From positions 702,256 through 766,255 of the forward strand of contig NW_012236519.1 in the NCBI RefSeq assembly GCF_000787575.1: a stretch of DNA of 64,000 nt. Direction: 5' to 3'. How positions within the stretch are numbered: the first letter of the stretch is position 1; each line of letters starts with the position of its first letter. Source of the DNA: Acytostelium subglobosum LB1. Lineage: Eukaryota > Evosea > Eumycetozoa > Acytosteliales > Acytosteliaceae. Below the pieces are notes generated by a model. It searched no databases, was not told the DNA's origin, and was given only the letters and a program-made list of their open reading frames with translations. Made by a program: the position numbers and the translations under genes. Shown here piece after piece: positions 1 through 12,602 of this stretch.

Positions 1-890
1 CATCTTCCTCACCAAGTTCTTCACCTTCTTCATCTCCTTCTAGCTCCCCTTCGAGTTTTCCTTCATCATTGCCATCTCAAAGTCCATCCTCGTCACCAAC
101 TCCTACTAGTACTCCTTCAGCCACCCCTACACAGACTCTATCAACTACTCCTTCGTCCTCTCCATCGCCATCACCAGCATCATCTGGACCACAGACCATC
201 AATGGAGTGCTGGATTGGAGGACCTCAAACATTGTCACACCTGTGAAGGATCAAGGACAGTGTGGCTCTTGTTGGACATTCGCATCAACTGCCGCTTTGG
301 AGAGTGCCTACCTGTTGTCAAATTCTGCCACTTCAACCATCAACTTGGCTGAGCAACACTTCTTGGACTGCACCTACAGACGTGATGGTTGTGGTGGTGG
401 CAATGCCTACGATGCCTACACCAACCTCAAGCCAACTGGACTGATGTACACTGCAAACTACCCATACAAGGCTAGATACCAAGGATGTCCAAGTTCAGTC
501 ACTGGATCAACTGTCAAGTGGACTGGTGTCAAATCTGTTAAGAATGATAAACAATCATTTCTTGACGCTCTTCAGAAAGGACCTATTGCCGCATCACTCT
601 ACGTTGACTCTGGATTCATGAACTACAAGAGTGGAGTGTACCGATGTTCAATGTCCTCCCAACCCAACCATGGTGTTACAATTGTTGGTTATGATTCAAA
701 CACTGATGCATGGATAATCAAGAAGTATGTATTCTGACAACTCCTTATAATTGATTCATTGATTGATTAACTAATATTTATTAATTATTTTAGTTCATGG
801 GATACTAATTGGGGAGAGAATGGCTTTATGCATATGGCTTCATCATCCTGTAGTATATTCCAATTCGAGGGATACCAACCATTACTATGA
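1..890 (+). CDS. Papain-family (C1A) cysteine protease, 5'-partial
   Basis: Cathepsin-like lysosomal or secreted cysteine endopeptidase; the 5' part lies outside the window. Exons 1-724 and 794-890; the intron 725-793 has GTATGT and TAG. The visible protein opens with a long Ser/Pro/Thr-rich tract (about 60 residues) that is open to the left edge, then the mature domain beginning DWR. The catalytic Cys lies in QGQCGSCWTFA, the His in NHGVTIVGYD, and splicing restores the Asn motif NSWDTNWGENGF. Conserved Gly-rich GCGGG and disulfide cysteines are present, so the enzyme looks active. The Ser/Pro-rich spacer resembles the Ser-rich segments of some Dictyostelium cysteine proteinases, which are heavily O-modified; that comparison is from general knowledge. 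Whether an I29 propeptide precedes it cannot be seen. AATAAA-type signals follow near 957. Confidence 0.93.
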
Positions 891-1124
891 TACCTTGACA
901 ATGTAATCTAAATATTGTATTTTAATGTACTCTAATAACGGAATTGTTCCAAACCAATAAATAAACCTTTGTTTGATCATTCATAATCGTCAATTCCTAT
1001 TCAATCAATCAAACAATCAAAAAATCTTGAGCCTAAATAAATAAACCTTTATGGAGTAGTTGTACTTCCGTAGGCCGGAACCTAGTTGAGTGTGGCGCGA
1101 CTGCCACATGGTAATAATAGTACG

Positions 1125-4100
1125 TTATGCTAAGAACTTCCTGACCATTGTTTCCAGATCCTTCTGTTTGAGTGGCTTGCAGAAATAGTCATCACATCCT
1201 GCGTTTAGACATGCTTCTCGCTGACCACCCATCGCATTGGCGGTCATGGCCACAATCGGTGTGTGCTTCAATGTGCCTTCACCCTTGCGTATCCTACTCG
1301 TTGCTTCATAGCCGTCCATGACTGGCATCTGGATATCCATCAGGATGAGATCGTAGTTGATGGTCGATGCCTTCTCCACACCCTCTGCTCCATTCAGTGC
1401 CAGGTCGGGCGCAGTGATTCCAATCTTTTGCAACATTCTAAACAATATGTTGGCGTTGACCTCATTGTCTTCGATGACCAACACGCTCGGCAATCGTTTG
1501 GAGGCCTGCATCTTTGGTGTGTGCTTGGGCGACACTGAGTTGGGTGACAGAGTCGACACAGAGAGTAGTGCGTGCGTAGGTGCCCAGCTTCTCCTTCTCC
1601 TCCTTTTGTTGACAGCGCATCATCATTGATTCGTCTACCTTGAGGTTGCGTATCTCGGCAATGAACGAGGGTGGCGGCGAGCACACGTGGGAGGGGAAGA
1701 TTGGCGAGATAACATACTTGCTCTGGAGAATTGTGTCGTCAAAGTGGCTGTCGATGATCTTTCGAATGCTGCTGAGCAAGCTGGATCGCTTAATTGGTCT
1801 GTTCACCAGGAGCACACCAGCTTCGTGAAGGATGGAGCGCGAGGTGGTAAGACAGAGCTGCGTGATCACAATGAAGTCGAACCTATGCTTCTTGCCATTG
1901 TTGCCCTGTTGCTTCTTTGCCTTGATGTGCTGTATGGTGTCAATGATGTTGAGAACATGGTCCTCCTTGTAGTTTAGAGGCAGTCCAATGATGACAATGT
2001 TGTTCTCCTGTAGCGCGACCTCCTCTAGATAGATGGCCAGGCTGGTGTTGCTAAATGATGTGGACTGGTAGCCAATACCAAAGGACTCGATAGTCTGCTC
2101 CAGCTGTGTCTTGATCATCCTGTTGTCCTCAAGAATGATGGCTCCATAGGTGGCATTATGCTTACTGAGCTCCTGGTTGGGTGAGATGTCCTCCTTGGTC
2201 TTGGAGAGGTCGAGGCTGAAATGGAAGACAGAGCCCTCACCAATCTTGCTACGAATGCCAATCTTGCCATTCATCAACTCGACGAGCTGCTTGCAGATAC
2301 TAAGGCCGAGACCTGTTCCATCGTACGCGCGATTGGCGCCCGTGTCAATCTGAGAGAATCGCTGGAAGAGCTTCTCAAAGTCACGTTGCTTGATGCCAAT
2401 GCCCGAATCAGTCACTTCGATCGTTGTGGAGTATGCAGTGCCAGTGGCGTTGGGTGTGACGATGAGGTTGATAAACACCTCACCCTTGGACGTGAACTTG
2501 ATGGCGTTGGACAACAGGTTGACGAGGATCTGGCGCAGAAGGTTCATGTCACCAACGACTGGGATAAACGAGGTGCTTGGCGTGATGAACAATCCAACCA
2601 TCAGACCCTTCTGATGGGCATTGGGGGCGATGGCACCGATAGAGTCCTCTAGGAAGGACACGAGGTTGAAGATTGAAAAGTTGAGCACAGTCTTGCCCTG
2701 CTCAACCTTGGACAGGTCCAATATGTTGTTGACCATGAACAACAATGACTCGGATGATTGTTGACTGATGTTTAGAAGCTCCTTCTGATCGTTGGTGTGC
2801 GGGAACTCTTTGAGCAACTCCAATGCGCCAATGATGTGATTGAGTGGGGTGCGCATCTCGTGGGACATGTTGGAGATGAAGTCTGACTTGGCCTTGTTGG
2901 CCTTCTCTGCCTCCTCCTTGGCAAGGAAGGCTTGGTTGGCAAGATGATTGGACTGCAGGAAGAGTCGGGCATTCTGGAAACTGACGGCGATCTGAGTGGA
3001 CAGTAGGTTCATCACCTCGAGACGGTTGGACGTGAATGCGCCAGTTGTGAAGTTGTTCTCCAGGTAGAGAACCGACACTAGCTTGCCCTGATGCACGATG
3101 GGCAGTACTAGCACGGACTTGGGCTTCTGTTGCATGACGTAGCTGTCCTCTGAGAAGGTCTTGTCGTCAGAGGCGTTGGATATCAGCAGGGGACTCTGTG
3201 TCCTGCGCACATAGTTGATCATGGACACACACAAGTTCCATGTGCCATCCTCCTTTATCGCCTTGTTCAACTGCTCGTTCATGGGAACGCCCGATGTATT
3301 GCGGAGGATGGGACTGACAGTGGGGGTGTCTGGTGGGCTCATCATCACGCTGCTTCCATCGGCTGTGCGATTCGAATTGATGTACACCTCCACTATGACC
3401 TTCTCACCAGTGACGCAGGCAGACGCCGCCACATTGAGCTCACCAAATACATTGGTGCTATTGGGGAACAGCTCCTTGTTGCTGTCTTCCAGGAGGAGCA
3501 GGAAGCCACGTGATGCGCCAGCATTCCTAATCACAACCTTCATGAGTCGCTTCAACAGACGGTCATAGTAGATCTCCTCGGCCAGTGAGTGTGATACGGT
3601 GATTACTGAACAAAGGTCGAATGAGTCGATGTGGGGGTACTTGATCAGCGTTTTGCCAGTGCCCGCGCTGTCTTGGGAGCGTCGTCGGATGGAGAGACGC
3701 GGTTCAAAGTTGGGGGTGTCATTGATTGATTGCTTGCTCTGAGTGATGGGCGTGCGTCCAGACATCTGGCCAAAGACTGAGGGGAACTCAAGTTCGAGCA
3801 GGTTAGCCTTGACAGTGGCTCCCCACATTGAATAACATAGCTGAGCCTCCATGATGTAGGCACGGGTCACTGCGGTCTTTTGGAGACGGCTGTACATCCT
3901 GCCGGCCAGCTCGTTGGACAAAGCCTCGTACTGGACGTACTTGTGGGTCTGTGCGGCAGAAGCGGCTTCGTTGAACAGCTCCATGGCGTCGTTGAATCGG
4001 TTGGACACGCGAGCCAGCTCGGCCTTGACCAGCAGCACCATGACACCAAAGTTCTCAAAGCTGTGATTGGCGAACACCTCCAGGCGTTCAAGACAGTGCG

Positions 4101-7100
4101 CGACCATCTCCAGCTTGGTGACTCGTTCCTGCTCACTGTAGCTTTCAAACATGGCCAAAATGATCAAACACTTGAATGTGTAGTACGACGCCATTGGACT
4201 GTGCGCGTAGATACCCATGATGTATCGCTCTGTCATCAGTGTCGCTCTCCAAGCCTTCTCATACTGGCCCATTATATAGGCACCGATCATCTGGAATACA
4301 TAGTGGAAAGCTTTGGGACACTCGATTTGAATAGTGTCCAGGTCGGTCTCGAATGCCTCCTGGTCCCACTCCTTCTCGTTCTCGTCCAAGCTGTCGTGTC
4401 CGGTGAACTCTCGCAGCAGTTGTTGAAGGGACTGCGCAATCCTGAGCATGGGGATGAACTGGTACTGCTCAATGAATGACTTGTACTTCTTGCAGAGCGC
4501 GCAGATGTCCATGAGGGGCACGCCACTCAGTATTGATTGGAAGAGCAAGTGGACGCTGCTGTAGCAGCCATAGCCCATGTCACCAGATTCGATAGACTCG
4601 AGGAAGGACAGTTTGATCAAAGCCGAATTGGTGAACATGTGTGCGCGCCAGTGATTGATAAAGTTGCCAAACAGTAAAGTGACCTTGCCCTTGGTAGACG
4701 GTTCGTTGTGCAGCTCCTTGAGTTCCATTGCCAGGCGACCCACTTCATAGCCGACGTGGAAGTCGTCGAAGCGGCCAATGCACACCATCACTCCAAACAT
4801 GACCAGGCCGACCGAACTCCACGAAGAACATCCGCTCTCCAGGGAGATGTCGGCCATTTTGAGCAACATCGAGCTGAGTAGACCAATGTTGGTGAAGAAG
4901 AGAGGTGCAATCATGTTGCCAATGACCTTGAGCGATACACAGATGGTGGGTGGTGGCACTTTCTTGGACTTGAGCAGGTCGAGGAAAGAACGATTGCCAA
5001 GCTTGCGCTTTAGTAGCTCGTACTCAAGACGCAGGCTCTCGTCGGTGGGCTTGCGATCGATCACTATGTTCTGGCTGTCCAAGTACCTGAGGCCACACTC
5101 GACACAGGCGTCAAACTTGGACAATAATGTGTACTGCTGGATCTTGAGTGCGGTGGCTTCTCCAATGTCCTCGACGGTCACTGAGTTCTCGATGACCATC
5201 TCCAGCATCTTCTCTGACTCGTCGTTGTTGCCACACATAAACTCACACTCGGCTTTCTCAAAGAAGATGTTGTACGACGTTCGGTAGTGGTCGCGCCAAC
5301 ATGTCTCCAGCGGCAGGGTCTTGACAGCACAGTCCAGGTAGCTCTTGGCCACGGAGTAGGCTGCCGATGACTTGGCTTTCTTGCCGGCAATGTAGTTGAG
5401 CATGGGCAGGATCAGCTTCTCCTTCGGGTCGGTGATCAGGTCGATGCCCACGTTGTACTGGTTGACAATGTCAAACACCGACTGCGTCTGATCCTTGAGC
5501 GAGTTCTGATAGAGCAGACGGCCAATGTTGAGATGGATCTCCTTCTTGTCCTTGCCCTGCAGCACCAGAGAGTAGGCGGCCTGTTGTACGCGATCATGGG
5601 CAAATCGGTACTTCTTGTCTTCGGTACTTATGATGAGGTCCTGTGCAATGATGGGCGTGAGGAACTTGAGGATCTCATCATTGGGACACTCGGCCACGAC
5701 TGACAGCATGTCCAGATCAAAGTTGTTGCCAATGCACGACGCCAGCTGGAGCACACGCTGTGAGTGCACACTGAGCTGCTGCAGATTGCTGACCATGAAC
5801 TCGACGACATTGTCAGTGTACTGACGCGTCTGGATCTTGGCAATGTCCCATTTCCAGCTGTCGACCGTCACATCAAAGTGCAGCAACTCCTCGTTGAACA
5901 GTGTCTTGAGGAACTGGATCGTGAAGAATGGATTGCCATGCGTCTTGGATAGGACGACCTCAGAGAGCGAGATCGTCTCGGCGGGGCTCTTGTGAAGTGA
6001 TGCCGAGACCATCAGGTTGACATCCTTCAGGTCCAAAGCCTTCAAACTGATCTTAGTGATTGGTATCTGCAATGACTCATCGTTGACCAGGGCCTCAATC
6101 ATCCGCAGGCCATTCTCCGATTCATTCTCTCTAAACGCTCCAATAATCAACAGATACTTGATATTGTTATTGTCCAGCAGTATCTTTATCAGTCTGTACG
6201 ATGCTTCGTCTGCACGCTAATGAGTATGAACGAGTGAGTGTTAGACGTGATCAGTCCAGGTGGGCGCTAACCAACACTTACCTGAAGGTCGTCCAAGAAT
6301 AGTATGAGGGGATGTCCTTCTTCGGAGAACACCCTGAGGAAGTCTTTGAACACAAGGTCGAACCTGTTCTGTGACTCGGAGGGCGGCAGGGGAGGTACAG
6401 GCGGACATTGCCCAACGATCAACTCGAGAATGGGCATCACATTGACAATGACACCAATGTTGGGACCAAGTGCGCGGTGCAGCTTCTCCTTGTAGAACGC
6501 CAGCTCAACGGGACTGAGCACGAGTACCAAATGTATCAGCTCGGTCAATGCTTCGATGATGGCACTGTAGGGCACACCTCTATTGTACTGATCAAACTTG
6601 CCAGAGATGAATCTAGGCCCTGGTTGAGCCTTCTTCTTGGCAGCCTTAATCAACGACGTCTTTCCAACGCCAGACACGCCAGACACCAATATCAATTCCT
6701 TATTTCCTTTGTACACTCTATTGATCGATGCAAACTGTGATGGGGTGGTGATGGGTCAGTGTTTGGGCTAGAGGGATGATTCGAATGATGATCGATGCTT
6801 ACAATCTGATTGAGCTCATTCTTCCTAGAGTACAGCTCAGTAGGGATATGTGGACGATGGAGTACATCGTACACGCCTAGGGTAAAGTCTTCGAATGTGC
6901 AGTTGGAGCCAAGCTGGAACTTGCATATCTCGAGATCGCGTTTCAGTCCATACGCGCTGCTGTATCGATCGTCAGGTGATTTCTTCAGCAGCTTGTCGAC
7001 AATGTTTGATATAATGATTGGCACGTTCTGATTGATGTCCGATACGTAGGGCGCCTTCTTGGCGAGATGTGCATGTATCAGCTCGGACAGATCGTTGGTC

Positions 7101-8614
7101 TGGAAGGGCAGTCGGCCCGTCAGCAGCTCGTAGAATGTGACGCCCAGTGAATATAGGTCGGACCGCGAGTCGACGTTGTGCTGCGTGCGGCCCGTCTCCT
7201 CGGGAGACGAGTAGTAGTAGGACGTCGTACAGTATCGGCCAATGTCGGGGAAGTTTTTGAGGTAGAACAGTGAGTTGTCCAGCGCCTGGCAATGGCTCGT
7301 CGCTTTGAGCACCGAGAACTGGAAGTTGGCCAGACGGACGTTGTTGTTGGAGTTGATGTACACGTTTGGCGGGCGGATATCTCGATGGATACATCCACGC
7401 AGATGTATCTCCTCGAGTGTGGCCGCCAGCTGGATGGCGATGTTGAGGAATGTGGCAATGTCGATCTCTTGATGCTTCAGGTTGGAGTTGAACAGCGGAC
7501 TAGAGGACTGTGGAGTCGTCTGTCGGTGGATGGGCGAGGACGACGTGGTCTGTGGCGAGGAGAGTGAGAATTGTTGTTGTTGCTGTAGTTGTTGTAGTTG
7601 AAGCTGTTGCTGCTGTTGTATATGTCCCGCTGTCGCAGCGCCAGGGTTGGCCGCAATCGTGCTGCTACTGGTGGGTGTTGTTGGGCCAAGTGTGACAAAC
7701 ACGCTGGACAGTGGCTTGTAGCCCGAGTCCTCCAGGATGAAGGCAAAGATGTTGCCCAGTTCAGTCTGTGCGCGGATCACACGCATCACGCCATCAATGT
7801 TATTCAGGATGGAGAGCATAGCGTACTCGCGCTGGAACAGCGACACCACCTCAATCGAAGGATACTTGGTGTTGATGATCTTGAGCAGCACGCGTTGGTT
7901 GGAGAATAATGTGTCGCTGGGTCGCAGGAGGCTGTTGGGGGAGGAGAACGACAATGAGTGTGCACCACCCGATGACGACAATGAGGTCGAGGATGATGCT
8001 GAGGACGACAGTGACTTTTCCTCCGCATGCTCGATTGCCTGCGGGGGTGGAGGCGGTAGTAAACGCGCTTGTGATGACGATGATGGTGATTGTGTCACTG
8101 TGGCGTCGCCCAGAAGGGCGTGTACTGAGCCTGCCTCCAGTGGATGTGATGGCAGGGGTGGCGTCGGCCTGGAATCACGTGGCGATGCGCTTGCCAATGA
8201 AGCCACTGGGGCATTGGTCAAAGGTTGTGGTGCCACTGATGTTGGTGTCGTGTTGGATGATGAATGTGATGATGACGATGATGATGCGCCAATCAACATT
8301 GGAGTCGTTGGCGCTACTACACCACTGGCAGATGATGTCTGTTTGTGGTGGAGGTGATGATTGATGCTGGGCGAATGATCCAGTTTGAATGGCGCGCCCT
8401 TGACATTGTTCAAAGAGTGTGAAGCGTGGCTGGTCGGTGTGGCAGTGGATGATGACTCGCCATAAGGAGCTCCACCATTCCTATTATTTATACTGCAACT
8501 GCCCAACAACGCACTCTGTTGCGTAAAGTATGTCGCTGTGAATATTGTAAAGATCTTCTCCTCCTGCACCTTCTCGCCCAGGAAGAAGTCCTGTAGCCAA
8601 CTAGCAGAGTTCAT
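1125..8614 (-). CDS. Hybrid histidine kinase with N-terminal kinase-like domain and AAA ATPase
   Basis: Phosphorelay sensor kinase, about 2,451 residues. Exons 8614-6803, 6734-6282 and 6216-1125. Order: Ser/Gln-rich N-terminus; protein-kinase fold (HRD near residue 410, but the DFG site reads NFQ near 430, so probably a pseudokinase); AAA/STAND ATPase with P-loop GVSGVGKTS near 623 and DDLQRAD; long helical region; GAF-like domain; HisKA with phospho-acceptor His in SHEMRTPLN near 1874; HATPase (NLLSNAIKFT, GTGLGLSI); a degenerate receiver; then an intact receiver (phospho-Asp near 2382 in LILMDIQMP, Lys in CKPL). This is the fungal/dictyostelid layout with kinase plus ATPase in front of GAF-HisKA-REC; D. 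discoideum DhkG is the nearest I recall, not confirmed. The last receiver is one frame off the preceding exon: an apparent one-base excess in the linker, probably the C run at 1583-1585. Confidence 0.9.
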
Positions 8615-9678
8615 TGCTATATATCTTCTGTCTGTCCTCTGCTGTTGTTGGTATATTTAATAAATATTATAAGTTAAGTTAAATATATATAATATAATAT
8701 ATTATGTGTAATGTAATAGTTGATTGATTGATTGAATGGAATGATTATTAAGAGAGAACTGAGAGAAGGGAGTGATGATGAGGAGGGAGGAGGAAAAGGA
8801 AGAGGTGAGGAGAAGACAACGAGACTGCATGTCTGTGTCATATCAGACGTATAGTGGTTATGTGGTTATTATTATTAATTAGTTAATCAATTGATCACTC
8901 ACTAAATCACTCAATCACTCAATCACACACTCACTCAATCAATCACTCACTATTGCTATGCTACTGAAGGATGTTGACACTACTAATATGTGTGTGTGTG
9001 TGTGTGTGGTTGATGTATGTCTGGAATGATGATTGATTGATTGTACTATGTATGTGTGTATTATGATTGATCATTAAATATATTTGTTATAATTATTCTC
9101 TGTTTATACATGTATAAATATATATTTATGTGTGTGTATGATTGTGAATTGCATGTTCACACATAATCAAACATGTTGGAAACCAACCCGACACACATCG
9201 TGTGGGGGTCTGAGAGAGTGGGGTCGTTTGGGGGGTTGGTTGAACCATGCTCACCTACCGACCTATTATATCATCGATGTCCATGGACCCCAAGTCACAT
9301 GTCATTCTAGAATACATACATACATACATTAGTGAATGAATACCATTCTGTTTGCTGGATGGATGGATGGATGGATGTATTGATGATTACTGTCGACTTC
9401 TGGTTTTCCAATGGAAATCTAATTAATTAAAGTTGGTTGGACCATCCATCTTTTGATTAGTGCACTGACTGTTCGCAGACAGACAGACAGACAGACAGAC
9501 AGATGGACAGACGAAGGGTAAGTGGAGGTTAGTGAGTGAGAATATCAAGTTTCCTCATAATCCTCATTTTTTGAGTATCCTCAGATGACCCAAGCATCAT
9601 CAAAGTCTGAAGAAGTAGATTCCATTCAATGGAATGACTCCACTCTCATTCATTCAAGCATTCTTGTCTGTGTCTCCT
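8615..9678. other. Intergenic, low-complexity, no gene seen
   Basis: About 1.06 kb between the histidine kinase start and the MCTS1 stop, so it holds the kinase promoter. It contains ATTG-type tetramers, a TG run near 8989-9008, a GGAT run near 9357-9376 and a GACA run near 9478-9502. The open frame near 9132-9332 has no homology I recognise and lies in repeat-rich sequence. No RNA gene was recognised. Confidence 0.6.
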
Positions 9679-10593
9679 TTATTCCAATGTAGGAGTTGTG
9701 AATAGACCATCGCCCAAGTAATGAATGTTGATCACACCAATATCAGTGTTGATTGAACGTCTATAGTTTGTGCGTGATGAATCAGATGTCGGTTAGTCAG
9801 TCAGCTGGTCAGTCCAGTCATGTGTGTTGATTGAAGTGCCACAACATACATATCTTGAGTGGACATCTTTGTAAGACCAACGGCACAGGCATGCTTCTTG
9901 CCCTCTGCCATAATAGCAACAATGGAGGCCTCTGGAACATCAACTTCCATTCTTGCACCTGGTGAAGTAAGTCCTCTACACATGATGTTGGCTCCTTGAA
10001 GAACAAACTTGATTGCTCCTCTGTCGACCTGTAGCTGTGGCATCATATTGGGGTCTAATATGTTGTAGTCAGTATCGTCATTGTCGCATTCAATCATTCG
10101 TTGATTCGTTCATTCGCTCAATCGTCTTTCATTCATTACATTTGTGTAGGAATCTAAGTGTTGGGTAGTATGGACCCTCGCGCTCATTAAAGAAGATCAC
10201 CTCATTGTTGATAAGAACGAGATTGATATGGTTCTGACTGTTTGTGTGAGATAGATTGTAAGTGGTCCGTCGTTCGTTCGTTCGTCTGTCATCAACAACA
10301 CACATGTCGTTGTCAAGTCATGTGTCAATGATGTCCACGACGTACCATTTGACCTGTACAATTGGGACCTTCTTTGGGAAGATGTCTTCTTCGACCTCTT
10401 TCAACGATGGATATGACGAAAGAATGGATGCCTTGATATTTCTCTGATGGGATGACTTGATCTGAGCATTGCTCGATGAGTTTGACTTTAGTGCGAGTCT
10501 TGTTGAATCAAAGTGATATATATGTCAGGACTCTGTCATCATCATCATCATCATCGATGTACACTATTGATTGTTTGCTTACTTCTTAAACAT
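9679..10593 (-). CDS. mcts1: MCTS1/Tma20 translation re-initiation factor (PUA domain)
   Basis: Homologue of MCTS1, which with DENR promotes recycling and re-initiation on 40S ribosomes in the cytosol. Five exons were rebuilt from splice signals: 10593-10583, 10498-10346, 10237-10140, 10054-9850 and 9760-9679. They total 549 nt, or 182 residues, against 181 for human MCTS1. The protein starts MFKK, carries [18 protein letters not shown], and has the PUA core [18 protein letters not shown] followed by GLTSPGA and [15 protein letters not shown]. It ends with IHYLGDGLF, the usual C-terminal motif. The first exon is only 11 nt, and the acceptor of exon 2 (AACAAG) is weaker than the others, so residues 4-6 are the least certain. 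The gene is divergent from the next one, with 257 bp between the starts. Confidence 0.93.
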
Positions 10594-10850
10594 TGTTTAA
10601 CTCTACTTTATACTATATATATATATATTTATAACTATGTTTAAGAATGAATGAACAAATAATGAAGTGTGTGAACCCTCCCTTCAAAAGTGAACCAACA
10701 CTGAAGTTGAACTTTGATTCAATTCATATTGTCATGCCAACATGTTTGAACAGACAGTCCAACATGGATTCAGCACCTTCAGATTCTCCTTTTAATGAAG
10801 AACAACTATTTCGATGAATCGCCAACACACATATATATATATATATACAT
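10594..10850. promoter_or_regulatory. Shared divergent promoter region
   Basis: These 257 bp separate the MCTS1 start codon on the minus strand from the start of the F-box-like gene on the plus strand. They include TA-rich alternating tracts at about 10610-10630 and 10833-10850. No specific factor site could be identified. That they act as a promoter is inferred from position only. Confidence 0.4.
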
Positions 10851-12602
10851 ATGGACTCCTACGGCTCTGTTGGACAGCTGACACTTCCCAAACTGATTGT
10901 CAACCTGATAGTCCGCACAATATGGTTTAGTGATGATCCATCCCTCGATAGATCTTTCAAGCTTTCACTGGCATTGATCTGTCGTCACACTTTCAACCAT
11001 TTATCATCGCTCTCATCATCGTGGGATCACTTTACCGGACGCAAACAGTGGATTGCTCACCTCACCTCTCCATATTGCATGTGGAAGCAACTCTCACATA
11101 TCTCCACTGACACAATTGTCGAGCTTGCAATGCACACCCTCCAACATCAACCGCAACAACCACAGCAGCCACAGCAACAACAGCAACAACCACAGCAGCA
11201 ACTACAAACAAACTTTGATTTACAGGTCGAACAAACAGTCAGAGAATTGTGTCAAGTGCATGCAACTTCGGCAGAGTGAATCCACATCAAATTTAGACAC
11301 TCTGATGAGTTCAGCATCGATGTTGTAGCAATGGTCATCGTAGAGACACTTGTCGTCGCCCCTGTCACAAAGGTTACCTTTGAGCCAAAATGGCTGAAGG
11401 ACAAGAGATCGGTGGTGGGCAACATCAAGGCCACCATCAAGGCATTGCGCAAGTACCAACATCTCGAATGTCTAGAGATCATTGGATGGCCAACGACCTT
11501 TCAAGGGTTTCGGGGCATCCATCGCGCCTACACTTGGCTCGTCAACTTCCTGCAACGCAATGACTGCCCGAACCTGAACAGTCTTGGNAATTCAAATTTT
11601 CAACGGAGAGGGATCGGGCCATCTCTCCAACCTATTCAAATGCTCCACTGCAAATGATGCGTATATATATCTGCACAACATCCGCTCGCTCACTCTGCTC
11701 TACATTCCATACGGTTTGGATAATGAAACAGAAACATTGCTGAGCAATATGTCGCACCTGACAAACATTGACTCTCTCTCACTGGTCGCCGCCGACAACT
11801 ATTTCAAAGCAATTCCCGTAGTAGACCGGTGGCTTGTTCAGTACCTACAGAATAACAATGCCAGGCTGAAGCGACTAGAGATTGCCCATAAGATGTCAGT
11901 GGAGTTGCAAACAGCAATCAGTAAGCTAGTCAATCTGGAGCATCTGTCTTTGCCTCTGGTTGATAAAGCGTGGGCATCGGGGCATGCTCTCCCAACATCG
12001 CTCAACTCTCTCACACTCCAATGCATGTATGGACCAAGAGATTATCAAGACATTCAACTTCCAGATTTGATCGACCATGTGCTCGATTGTTGCGTCAACA
12101 GTCCAATCACAACACTCGAGTTCCGATTTCCTCACTCTAGAGCTAGTCACTACGCCCCCTACACTCTTTCGTGGAGTCGTTGCTTTGGCAAGTGGACATC
12201 ACTGACCAAGGTGTCGCTCAACTATCACCCCTTTGAGGCGTATGGTACTGAATACGACTTGGGTTGTGCATTCCTCACAAAAATACTCGAGTCAAAGAGT
12301 CTGAGAGATCTCGAGTTGTTGCATCCATTCTATGGCATTGGCGAGAACCTTCGAGAGGTGATTCGCCATCTGGATAGCAACACAACACTGCGCACACTGA
12401 CGTACTTTTGTAAGCGTTCGACCCGNAATGCCATATACACCAAAAATCCCTGGCNTTTGTCCTTCACTCCATCAGCGATGTGCAACACCGGCTGAGAGTG
12501 CCAATGGACCACGGGGAGGAAACCCTCTTCGAGGAATTGTCCAAGATGAAATGGACCCGAGTGACCTACTGTCGACTGACAGACAAGGACCATCTTCTTT
12601 AA
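10851..12602 (+). pseudogene. F-box/LRR-like dictyostelid protein, frame broken
   Basis: Long protein with a hydrophobic F-box-like N-terminus (LTLPKLIVNLIVRTIW... LICRHTFNHL), a short Gln/Pro tract, and a body of irregular Leu-rich repeats (NIRSLTLLYIP, LEHLSLPLV, TLEFRFP). The function is not known; proteins of this build usually act as substrate adaptors. The frame is interrupted by an in-frame TGA at 11277-11279 and by N bases at 11587, 12426 and 12455, around which the frame shifts. After the last N the coding frame resumes and ends ...DKDHLL at 12602. No credible intron explains the TGA. The Ns suggest poor sequence more than decay, so the gene may be intact in the organism. The N-terminal pattern matches the short gene at 21192-21645, so they are probable relatives. 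Confidence 0.6.

Noticed and set aside
7737-8357. Plus-strand ORFs across the kinase N-terminus and poly-Cys/Val ORFs opposite Gln runs (e.g. 16651-16899, 27919-28404)
   Set aside because: Antisense shadows of low-complexity coding tracts.
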